The position numbers were made by a program, and so were the translations under genes. A DNA stretch of 39,307 nucleotides, taken from positions 1 to 39,307 of the forward strand of contig JAUCBJ010001605.1 in NCBI GenBank assembly GCA_032718475.1, read 5' to 3'. The notes beneath the pieces were generated by a model that was given only the letters and a program-made list of their open reading frames with translations, was not told the DNA's origin and made no database searches. Below, piece after piece: positions 12,935 to 22,300 of the stretch; within the stretch, counting starts at the first letter, position 1; every line of letters starts with the position of its first letter. Source of the DNA: Nemertoderma westbladi (taxonomy: Eukaryota > Xenacoelomorpha > Nemertodermatida > Nemertodermatidae).

Positions 12935-13131
12935 GTAATATTGCGTTGTGGTCTGTTCGTGTATTTGGTAATATTGCGTTGTGGTCTGTTCGTGTATTTG
13001 GTAATATTGCGTTGTGGTCTGTTCGTGTATTTGGTAATATTGCGTTGTGGTCTGTTCGTGTATTTGGTAATATTGCGTTGCGGTCTGTTCGTGTATTTGG
13101 TAATATTGCGTTGTGGTCTGTTCGTGTATTT
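12935..13131 (+). repeat. 33-bp tandem repeat, six copies
   Basis: The unit has core ATTGCGTTGTGGTCTGTTCG, with one substitution in the fifth copy. It lies in the intron between the 15299-15459 and 12587-12760 exons. Both plus frames are open only because the period is divisible by three. Confidence 0.92.
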
Positions 13132-13456
13132 GCAGGATACCTTTGAACTCGGATTGGCTAACCCAACCCCAATACGCTTGGTCCGCTAGGTCGCATCAAC
13201 ATACCGATATTGCTTTGTAATTTTACTGGTTTTAATATTGTTTGGTTCATTCTATTTGGGGCTAGCCATATGGGTGGAGGTTGCACTGTTTTCTGCATGT
13301 TGCGGGATTTTTACGAATTTGAATCCCCAGCTAATGAGGTGTCTCATTAGTGGCCAGAAGGTTGTCACTTGCACGAAGCCGCATCCTCTTTGCATGAGAT
13401 TGCTTTCGCCGTGAAGTCATGTCAGTGCACGATCATAATTTTGGAGGAATCCGCTC

Positions 13457-13615
13457 ATGCTATTGAGTCATAGAGAGAATAAGCGTGGTGGAGTTAGTAC
13501 CAATGTCTTTATAAGACGCTTCTTAAAGGATACTGGCCTTGAAGGTGCGGATAATCTCACGAAAGTCATGGGAGATATGGAGTTATGGCGGCGCAATGTT
13601 GACAAGCCGGCATAG
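13457..13615 (+). pseudogene. Relic of a non-LTR retrotransposon C-terminus
   Basis: A 52-codon stretch ends in TAG and includes GGVSTNVFIRRFLKDTGLEG, then MGDMELWRRNVDKP. This is the conserved tail of many LINE ORF2 proteins (…L-x-x-DTGL … M-x-D-x-x-x-W-R). Upstream DNA back to about 13200 may belong to it but holds no recognisable frame. The relic sits between the 33-bp and 48-bp arrays. Confidence 0.65.
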
Positions 13616-13660
13616 CGGATCCTTAATAGCGGATCCGTAAAAACTTCGATAAGTTAATAG

Positions 13661-15340
13661 TAAACCTACCATGGATCTGGAAGTCTAACTCCTGATTGAT
13701 CCCATTAGTAAACCTACCATGGATCTGGAAGTCTAACTCCTGATTGATCCCATTAGTAAACCTACCATGGATCTGGAAGTCTAACTCCTGATTGATCCCA
13801 TTAGTAAACCTACCATGGATCTGGAAGTCTAACTCCTGATTGATCCCATTAGTAAACCTACCATGGATCTGGAAGTCTAACTCCTGATTGATCCCAATAG
13901 TAAACCTACCATGGATCTGGAAGTCTAACTCCTGATTGATCCCATTAGTAAACCTACCATGGATCTGGAAGTCTAACTCCTGATTGATCCCATTAGTAAA
14001 CCTACCATGGATCTGGAAGTCTAACTCCTGATTGATCCCATTAGTAAACCTACCATGGATCTGGAAGTCTAACTCCTGATAGATCCCATTAGTAAACCTA
14101 CCATGGATCTGGGAGTCTAACTCCTGATTGATCCCATTAGTAAACCTACCATGGATCTGGAAGTCTAACTCCTGATTGATCCCATTAGTAAACCTACCAT
14201 GGATCTGGAAGTCTAACTCCTGATTGATCCATTAGTAAACCTACCATGGATCTGGAAGTCTAACTCCTGATTGATCCCATTAGTAAACCTACCATGGATC
14301 TGGAAGTCTAACTCCTGATTGATCCCATTAGTAAACCTACCATGGATCTGGAAGTCTAACTCCTGATTGATCCCATTAGTTAACCTACCATGGATCTGGA
14401 AGTCTAACTCCTGATTGATCCCATTAGTAAACCTACCATGGATCTGGAAGTCTAACTCCTGATTGATCCCATTAGTAAACCTACCATGGATCTGGAAGTC
14501 TAACTCCTGATTGATCCCATTAGTTAACCTACCATGGATCTGGAAGTCTAACTCCTGATTGATCCCATTAGTAAACCTACCATGGATCTGGAAGTCTAAC
14601 TCCTGATTGATCCCATTAGTAAACCTACCATGGATCTGGAAGTCTAACTCCTGATTGATCCCATTAGTAAACCTACCATGGATCTGGAAGTCTAACTCCT
14701 GATTGATCCCATTAGTAAACCTACCATGGATCTGGAAGTCTAACTCCTGATTGATCCCATTAGTTAACCTACCATGGATCTGGAAGTCTAACTCCTGATT
14801 GATCCATTAGTAAACCTACCATGGATCTGGAAGTCTAACTCCTGATTGATCCCATTAGTTAACCTACCATGGATCTGGAAGTCTAATTCCTGATTGATCC
14901 CATTAGTAAACCTACCATGGATCTGGAAGTCTAACTCCTGATTGATCCATTAGTAAACCTACCATGGATCTGGAAGTCTAACTCCTGATTGATCCCATTA
15001 GTTAACCTACCATGGATCTGGAAGTCTAACTCCTGATTGATCCCATTAGTAAACCTACCATGGATCTGGAAGTCTAACTCCTGATTGATCCCATTAGTAA
15101 ACCTACCATGGATCTGGAAGTCTAACTCCTGATTGATCCCATTAGTAAACCTACCATGGATCTGGAAGTCTAACTCCTGATTGATCCCATTAGTAAACCT
15201 ACCATGGATCTGGAAGTCTAACTCCTGATTGATCCCATTAGTTAACCTACCATGGATCTGGAAGTCTAACTCCTGATTGATCCCATTAGTAAACCTACCA
15301 TGGATCTGGAAGTCTAACTCCTGGTTGATGCCATTAGTAA
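13661..15340 (-). repeat. 48-bp minisatellite (about 35 copies) abutting a dynein exon
   Basis: The plus-strand unit holds TAAACCTACCATGGATCTGG and CTCCTGATTGATCCCATTAG. A few units are 47 bp. On the minus strand a unit encodes TNGINQELDFQIHGRF or GRL. It contains the ATCCATG/GTAGGT donor used by exon 15299-15459. The right-most units are continuous with that exon. Confidence 0.95.
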
Positions 15341-15459
15341 CAGCCCCGATCGGCAGTCGGTAATCGAAACGGGAAATTCCAGGGAATATCCGACGAACCG
15401 TTTCGATTCGTCGACGAACGTCGCTCGAACTCTCGAGCATGGAGACCAGTTCGCTGTCG
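15299..15459 (-). CDS. DNHD1: Dynein linker exon ending inside a 48-bp minisatellite
   Basis: 161 bp. The acceptor TTTCCATAG precedes 15459. The first complete residues, DSELVSMLESSSD, complete the family FLSxxELLxxL motif begun in the upstream exon, followed by RRIFPGISRFDY (family KLFPGIxxLxF). The only donor I find in the phase needed by the next exon is ATCCATG/GTAGGT, which lies in the first copy of the 48-bp array. The last residues (TNGINQELDFQIH) are therefore one repeat unit. About eight further units keep the same frame and donor, so later units could be used instead. The exact 3' end is inferred. Confidence 0.72.
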
Positions 15460-15617
15460 CTATGGAAACAATAAACAAAGGTAGGATTAGTGTAATAAGG
15501 TGTCTATTGGATTTTCATGTTATATTTTTAATGTTACATTTTTGGTCTGAATGGCAATGAACCACAATGAAGCCATCCAACCAGCCCGTAAATCTAAAAG
15601 ACCCCATATATACTTAC

Positions 15618-15814
15618 CTAAGAAACATAAACCTGGAATACTCTTTGCGCTCTTTACTAATGTGGCCTTTCAGTTGTCTCAATAAAGTGTTTAGATTATT
15701 TATACCCTGAATTACTTTATGACGTAATTCGTATCCATAGCAACTGCGTTTCGCGTCGTTATTGTGAATTAGAGAATCCACTTTGGGGTCCGCCGCAATC
15801 CATTTCATAATTTC
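15618..15814 (-). CDS. DNHD1: Dynein linker exon (KR..RFxFLS motif)
   Basis: 65 codons plus two bases, acceptor TACTCTTAG and donor CTTAG/GTAAGT. It encodes EIMKWIAADPKV, a helix ending ISKERKEYSRFMFL, and the first two bases of the following Ser. This is the family motif LExKRxxFPRFYFLS at the end of the DHC_N2 linker domain. It joins its neighbours in phase 0 and phase 2. Confidence 0.87.
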
Positions 15815-15959
15815 CTAAGAGTAAAGATATATTTATTTAACTACAAATTTGACAGTGAAGTTAATGTTTGCAATATGCATGCAGTAACAGTAGATGCGGC
15901 TAACGGACAGATGTATTCAATCCCGAGGACATTTCGGGCAATAAGGCAACCTTAGAGAG

Positions 15960-16065
15960 GAAACTCACCGCAAGTGAAATAAGGTCTCGTTAGTTGTTTT
16001 GGTTAGAAAACACTGCCACTGTAACCTGCTCTTTTACCTTAACGTTTTAAATAAAATACAATTAA
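15960..16065. repeat. Partial relative of the 36953-37134 MITE
   Basis: GTTTTGGTTAGAAAACACTG followed by CCACTGTAACCTGCTC matches the interior of the MITE at 37036-37073 with a few changes. No TIRs are recognisable here. It is intronic. Confidence 0.5.
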
Positions 16066-16134
16066 CTTTTTATGTCCACTAAACACATAGTTGGTGTTTG
16101 CAGTCAGATTGCGCCATCAACACTGGCAACTTAC

Positions 16135-16359
16135 TAAGAAACTATCATTACAGGTATTGTAGAGCGATTGATCGACAGCCCTCCACGCTGATTGGTTCAT
16201 CAATAATCTCCGAACTGCAACCCATTTACATTGGAACTCCATCAGTGATTGGACAATGACTCCAATATCATTGACGTCATCTCTCCAACGTTTAGTTGAC
16301 GTCACCAGGTTGCCAAGGAGTGGTGACTGCAGCAAATTCTCGATTGTAATTTTGCTGTC
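16135..16359 (-). CDS. DNHD1: Dynein linker exon (central DHC_N2)
   Basis: Exactly 75 codons, acceptor TATTTTTAG and donor CTTA/GTAAGT, phase 0 on both sides. It encodes ENLLQSPLLGNLVTSTKRWR followed by MEFQCKWVAVRRLL. The pattern corresponds to the dynein 'xLxxMxxSpyxxxFxxxVxxWqxxL … WLxVQxxWxyL' block. Confidence 0.86.
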
Positions 16360-16486
16360 CTAAAAATAATAGTTACTTTAATTATAAAAATGTTTTGGCT
16401 GATCATCCATTTCTCCCAATATTAGTTAATAGTCACTTCAAAAAGTCAATGCTAATAATAATTTTAATAATTAAAGGAAAACTTAC

Positions 16487-16554
16487 CTCCACCCAATCTA
16501 AGATTTGTTCTATAGGCGCCAGGATCACGTAGGTTGATAGGACATGTTTCAGTG
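16487..16554 (-). CDS. DNHD1: Short dynein linker exon
   Basis: 68 bp, acceptor TTTTTTAG and donor GGAG/GTAAGT. Its 22 complete codons read LKHVLSTYVILAPIEQIL plus DWVE. This matches the region where dynein heavy chains have an 'Ile-Leu-Glu-Asp/Asn-Ser' element before the next helix. The incoming phase (G+CA gives Ala) and outgoing phase 0 fit both neighbours. Confidence 0.82.
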
Positions 16555-16591
16555 CTAAAAAATTAAAGATAAACAATTATTTAACTATTTG

Positions 16592-17280
16592 TATGGGGCG
16601 CCGTTATCGCCAAAAAGAAGTCATAATAAAAAAAAAATGGAAGTCAGAACAGAGAAAAGGAAGTCAGACAATGTAAGTGAGAAAATAGAAGTGAGAAAAC
16701 AGAAGTGAGAAAATGGAAATTAGAAAAGAGAAATTGGAGTCAGAAAATGGAAGCCCGAAACTGGAATTCAGAAAATGGTAGTGAGAAAAAATAAATGGAA
16801 GTCAGAAAATGGAAGTCAGAAAGCGGAAGTCAAAAAGTGGAAGTCAGAAATGTTATATCCCATATGCCATTTATCTCCAGCTGGACAACGCCCAAAGAGT
16901 ACGCACCGGTACCGGTACTGCAGTAGGCCCTACTGTAAAATAGAAATATGAACATAAAGAAGTACAGTAGATGGGTAGAGTACTGGTGCCGGCCAAGAAG
17001 GCCTAGATTCCGGTAAGGGCCTACTGACTGATATTCTGACTTCCACTTTCTGAGTTCAGTTTTCTTACGTCCATTTCTTTTTTCTTGGCTTTTATTTCTT
17101 TTTTCTGTCTTCCATTTGTTTTTTCAGACTTCCCTTTCCGTTTTTCTGTCTTCCATTTTCTGAGTTTCAATTTTTTACTTCCATTTTCTCATTTCCATTT
17201 CTTTTTTCTGAATTTCATTTCTTTTTTCTGGCTTCCATTTCTCTATTCTGACTTCTCTTTGGCGGTAACGGCGCCCCATA
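16592..17280. mobile_element. 689-bp foldback element with TIRs and a 6-bp target duplication
   Basis: The ends are TATGGGGCGCCGTTATCGCC and its inverted partner GGCGGTAACGGCGCCCCATA. The inverted arms, each about 250 bp, are filled with GGAAGTCAGAAA-type repeats. TATTTG flanks both sides (16586-16591 and 17281-17286). There is no coding capacity. It lies in the intron between exons 17566-17803 and 16487-16554. Confidence 0.88.
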
Positions 17281-17565
17281 TATTTGCATACGTATAAAAG
17301 TAGTTTACAAGTTTTAGGTTCAGTTTCATGGTAGTGGTAGAGTATATTGTAATAAATAGGAAAGCGGCCTTCTCTGGAATGGGTTTATTACAGACGATTC
17401 TCATAAATGCAAAATATCGAGCTACTTTACGTCACCCGTCGAACATCGATACGTATATTTAGTTGTAGGCTGTGAAATAAAGTTAACAGAGTAAAAGTAG
17501 CACGTCTCACTGTGCAGTGATACACTATAGGCAAGGCCTCGCGGTGATATATTATAAAGTCTCAC

Positions 17566-17803
17566 CGTGGTTTAGTTTTCCCGGGTCTGTAAACCGAATA
17601 TCCGACATCTGGAACTCGGCGTTGGCCCATCGGACATCGAGTTCTTCGAGATTCTTTGCGAGTTCGTCCTCGGCAACGGCGGCGGCGAAAACTCCGTCGA
17701 TTAGGGAGGAGTGTCGGCGTAACGGGCGGAGGAAGGAAACCTGAAACTGGTTGGTCGGGGGCGCCACATCCATACCGTGGAATATGGTCGACCAATGGTG
17801 AGA
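17566..17803 (-). CDS. DNHD1: Dynein linker exon (HHW motif) whose acceptor borders a 32-bp array
   Basis: 238 bp, acceptor TCTCCCTTAG and donor CACG/GTGAGA. It starts SHHWSTIFHGMDV, the family RHW-x-x-I-x-x-x-x-G motif that opens the linker, and continues to GVFAAAVAEDELAKNLEELD (family pattern A-x-x-E with a following helix and Trp). The upstream phase is 0 and the downstream phase G+CA. The acceptor and first exon bases (TCTCACCATTGG) are repeated, in decayed form, in the adjoining array. Confidence 0.85.
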
Positions 17804-18110
17804 CTAAGGGAGAATATAAGAACCAATGGCGGGGTTAGGGAGAGAATATAAGAACCAATGGCGGGGTTAGGGAGAGAATATAAGGACCAATGGTGGGGTT
17901 AGGGAGAGAATATAAGGACCAATGGTGGGGTTGGGTTAGGGAGAGAATATAAGGACCAATGGTGGGGTTAGGGAGAGAATATAAGGACCAATGGTGGGGT
18001 TAGGGAGAGAATATAAGGACCAATGGTGGGGTTAGGGAGAGAATATAAGGACCAATGGTGGGGTTAGGGAGAGAATATAAGGACCAATGGTGGGGTTAAG
18101 GAGATAATAT
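17791..18110 (-). repeat. 32-bp minisatellite (about 10 copies) derived from a 3' splice site
   Basis: The plus-strand unit includes ACCAATGGTGGGGTTAGGGA and GAATATAAGG; one unit has a 5-bp insertion. Read on the minus strand it is TATTCTCCCTAACCCCACCA, a decayed copy of the neighbouring acceptor TATTCTCCCTTAG plus exon start TCTCACCA. Only the copy next to the exon keeps a functional AG at the junction. Confidence 0.9.
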
Positions 18111-18581
18111 AGATATAAAATGGTAACTGGATAACGGATTAATATTAATAACAAATAGGCAATGTAGCCAATTAAGGCCATGATTGACATTCCACTGCAC
18201 AAATATTGGTGAAAAAACAGCAGAGAATATACAGTCCATAGAAATGAAAACCGACACATAACCGACCTATTTATTAGGGGCTATACTAAACTACATAGGC
18301 CCTACAGTATATAACTACAGTATATTAACTGCAGTGAAGGATAGTGTCCCTCCTGCGCAAAGCAAAATATACAAAAAGTCCAATATTTAAAAATCGTTGT
18401 CTACAGCTTCCATATAAATACTCATATAATTGGTTCAATTTAAATATCGAGGGCTAATGCGAAAAATAGTTTCCTAGATACTTTATAAGAAGATCCTTAA
18501 AGGGAAGCACAGCATAAAATGAATGACACATGAATATTTATTGCAATTCTACATTAACTGACGCTGTAAGCCCTTACTTAC
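18111..18581. other. Intron part, nothing recognised
   Basis: AT-rich sequence between the 32-bp array and exon 18582-18758. It contains short TAGGCC/GGCCTA words that recur through the window, but no coding or structured element. Confidence 0.5.
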
Positions 18582-18758
18582 CTTTATAGCTGGATGTCTA
18601 AGTTTATGGAAGTAAGGAATATCTTTCTCCCAATCTTTCATGATGGCTCTCCAGTATTCCAGAACCTCATCGTAACCATGACGATCAAGCAATTCTTCGC
18701 AATTAATTGATCTATTAAACCATTCCTTAAGTTTATTCGAGGTTTTTAGAACATTGAA
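18582..18758 (-). CDS. DNHD1: Dynein pre-linker exon
   Basis: 59 codons in phase 0 at both ends, acceptor TTTTATAG and consensus donor AAAG/GTAAGT. It encodes VLEYWRAIMKDWEKDIPYFH followed by KLRHPAIK. This corresponds to the 'lP.l..Lrn.al' segment just before RHW in dynein heavy chains. Confidence 0.85.
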
Positions 18759-18906
18759 CTATAAAACATAAATAAACTCTTAGTAAAAGTTGTTCGTCCA
18801 TTAGGCCTACGCGAAATTTTGGGCAAAATATTGTTTAAAGCAAATAATCTGACAATTAAATTATCCATCATTTACCCGTTGGGGGTTCCTCTAGTTTATC
18901 AATTAC

Positions 18907-19104
18907 CTTATGGAACGGAGTTGTGTTCCACTCGTCTATAGTAAAACACGTTGAAGATAAATACTGCCATATCCTAAACCTCGTAGAAACATTGGTCTGC
19001 ATTACTGTGACGTCACTAAGGTCGTATGGTTCACCGAGCACACCAACTCGCTGATTGGACAATAGTTGCAGTTGTTTGATAAGGTCATCCAGCACATCCA
19101 TTCG
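18907..19104 (-). CDS. DNHD1: Dynein pre-linker exon (upstream of HHW)
   Basis: 66 codons in phase 0 at both ends, acceptor CTAATTACAG and donor TAAG/GTAATT. It encodes RMDVLDDLIKQLQLLSNQRV, then RFRIWQYLSSTCFTIDEW and NTTPFHK. The Trp-rich pattern fits the start of the DHC_N2 region. The 5.9-kb intron on its N-terminal side contains the 33-bp array. Confidence 0.8.
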
Positions 19105-19140
19105 CTGTAATTAGGGAGTGAACTAAATAGAAAGAACTAA

Positions 19141-19215
19141 AAAAACTAACACAATAGACGAATCCCTCCACGTAGCGAAAAAACTAACAGAATAGACAAA
19201 TCCCTCCACATAGCG
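19141..19215. repeat. 37-bp direct duplication
   Basis: Two near-identical copies of a segment with AATCCCTCCACGTAGCG lie in the intron just upstream (minus strand) of exon 18907-19104. Confidence 0.75.
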
Positions 19216-19372
19216 AAAAAAAATCAATTAAATGAATAATGGATGAGAAATATGAAAATAACTAAATTTTTTATAGGAATTTTCATACGGAGGTGGGAAA
19301 TGAGGATGCACCACAAAGGGAGTTGAACAAGCGCTGTGGGTTTCGGCCAATTTGGCCTCCTCAGTAGGGTTA

Positions 19373-22300
19373 TCCAGTTCAGACACTCTCCCCCGACACT
19401 GGCTAACCAGTTCAGACACTCTCTCCCGACACTGGCTAACCAGTTCAGACACTCTCTCCCGACACTGGCTAACCAGTTCAGACACTCTCTCCCGACACTG
19501 GCTAACCAGTTCAGACACTCTCTCCCGACACTGGCTAACCAGTTCAGACACTCTCTCCCGACACTGGCTAACCAGTTTAGACACTCTCCCCCGACACTGG
19601 CTAACCAGTTTAGACACTCTCTCCCGACACTGGCTAACCAGTTCAGACACTCTCTCCCGACACTGGCTAACCAGTTCAGACACTCTCTCCCGACACTGGC
19701 TATCCTGTTCAGACACTCTCACCCGACACTGGCTAACCAGTTCAGACACTTTCTCCCGTCACTGGCTATCCAGTTCAGACACTCTCTCCCGACACTGGCT
19801 AACCAGTTCAGACACTCTCTCCCGACACTGGCTAACCAGTTCAGACACTTTCTCCCGTCACTGGCTATCCAGTTCAGACAATCTCTCCCGACACTGGCTA
19901 ATCAGTTCAGACACTCTCCCATGACACTGGCTAACCAGTTCAGACACTCTCTCCCGACACTGGCTAACCAGTTCAGACACTCTCTCCCGACACTGGCTAT
20001 CCAGTTCAGACACTCTCTCCCGACACTGGTTATCCAGTTCAGACACTCTCTCCCGACACTGGCTATCCAGTTCAGACACTCTCTCCCGACACTGGCTAAC
20101 CAGTTCAGACACTTTCTCCCGACACTGGCTATCCAGTTCAGACACTCTCTCCCGACACTGGCTAACCAGTTCAGACACTCTCTCCCGACACTGGCTATCC
20201 AGTTCAGACACTCTCTCCCGACACTGGTTATCCAGTTCAGACACTCTCTCCCGACACTGGCTAACCAGTTCAGACACTTTCTCCCGACACTGGCTAACCA
20301 GTTCAGACACTCTCTCCCGACACTGGCTATCTAGTTCAGCCACTCTCTCCCGACACTGGCTAACCAGTTCAGACACTCTCTCCCGACACTGGCTATCAAG
20401 TTCAGACACTCTCCCCTGACACTGGCTAACCAGTTCAGACACTCTCCAATGACACTGGCTAACCAGTTCAGACACTCTCCCCCGACACTGGCTAACCAGT
20501 TCAGACACTCTTCCCCGACACTGGCTAACTAGTTCAGACACTCTCTCCCGACACTGGCTAACCAGTTCAGACACTCTCCCCTGACACTGGCTAACCACTT
20601 CAGACACTGTCCCATGACACTGGCTATCCAGTTCAGACACTCTCCTCTGACGCTGTCTAACCAGTTCAGACACTCTCTCCCGACACTGGCTAACCAGTTC
20701 AGACACTCTCCCCCGACACTGGTTAACCACTTCAGACACTCTCCCATGACACTGACTAACCAGTTTAGACATTCTCTCCTGACGCTGTCTAACCAGTTCA
20801 GACACTTTCTCCCGACACTGGCTATCCAGTTTAGACACTCTCTCCCGACACTGGCTAACCAGTTCAGACAATCTCCCATTACACTGGCTAACTAGTTTGG
20901 ACACTCTCTCCCGACACTGGCTATCCAGTTCAGACACTCTCTCCCGACACTGGCTAACCAGTTCAGACACTCTCCCCCGACACTGGCTATCCAGTTCAGA
21001 CACTATCTCCCGACACTGGCTAACCAGTTCAGACACTCTCCCCCGACACTGGCTAATCAGTTCAGACACTCTCCTAAGACACTGGCTAACCAGTTCAGAC
21101 ACTCTCTCCCGACACTGGCTAACCAGTTCAGACACTCTCCCATGACACTGGCTAACCAGTTCAGACACTCTCTCCCGACACTGGCTAACCAGTTCAGACA
21201 CTCTCCCCCGACACTGGTTAACCACTTCAGACACTCTCCCATGACACTGGCTAACCAGTTCAGACACTCTCTCCCGACACTGGCTATCCAGTTCAGACAC
21301 TCTCTCCCGACACTGGCTAACCAGTTCAGACACTCTCTCATGACACTGGCTAACTAGTTTGGACACTCTCTCCCGACACTGGCTATCCAGTTCAGACACT
21401 CTCTCCCGACACTGGCTAACCAGTTCAGACACTCTCTCCTGACGCTGTCTAACCAGTTCAGACACTCTCTCCCGACACTGGCTATCCAGTTCAGACACTC
21501 TCTCCCGACACTGGCTAACCAGTTCAGACACTCTCTCATGACACTGGCTAACTAGTTTGGACACTCTCTCCCGACACTGGCTATCCAGTTCAGACACTCT
21601 CCTCTGACGCTGTCTAACCAGTTCAGACACTCTCTCCCGACACTGGCTAACCACTTCAGACACTGTCCCATGACACTGGCTATCCAGTTCAGACACTCTC
21701 CTCTGACGCTGTCTAACCAGTTCAGACACTCTCTCCCGACACTGGCTAACCAGTTCAGACACTCTCCCCCGACACTGGTTAACCACTTCAGACACTCTCC
21801 CATGACACTGACTAACCAGTTTAGACACTCTCTCCTGACGCTGTCTAACCAGTTCAGACACTTTCTCCCGACACTGGCTATCCAGTTTAGACACTCTCTC
21901 CCGACACTGGCTAACCAGTTCAAACAATCTCCCATTACACTGGCTAACTAGTTTGGACACTCTCTCCCGACACTGGCTATCCAGTTCAGACACTCTCTCC
22001 CGACACTGGCTAACCAGTTCAGACACTCTCCCCCGACACTGGCTATCCAGTTCAGACACTATCTCCCGACACTGGCTAACCAGTTCAGACACTCTCCCCC
22101 GACACTGGCTAATCAGTTCAGACACTCTCCTAAGACACTGGCTAACCAGTTCAGACACTCTCTCCCGACACTGGCTAACCAGTTCAGACACTCTCCCCCG
22201 ACACTGGTTAACTACTTCAGACACTCTCCCATGACACTGGCTAACCAGTTCAGACACTCTCTCCCGACACTGGCTATCCAGTTCAGACACTCTCTCCCGA

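Noticed and set aside
13661-15340. CRISPR-like array
   Set aside because: Units are contiguous with no unique spacers, and the context is an animal intron.
17085-17297. A Phe/Ser-rich small protein on the plus strand
   Set aside because: It lies wholly in the right arm of the foldback element and consists of its simple repeat.
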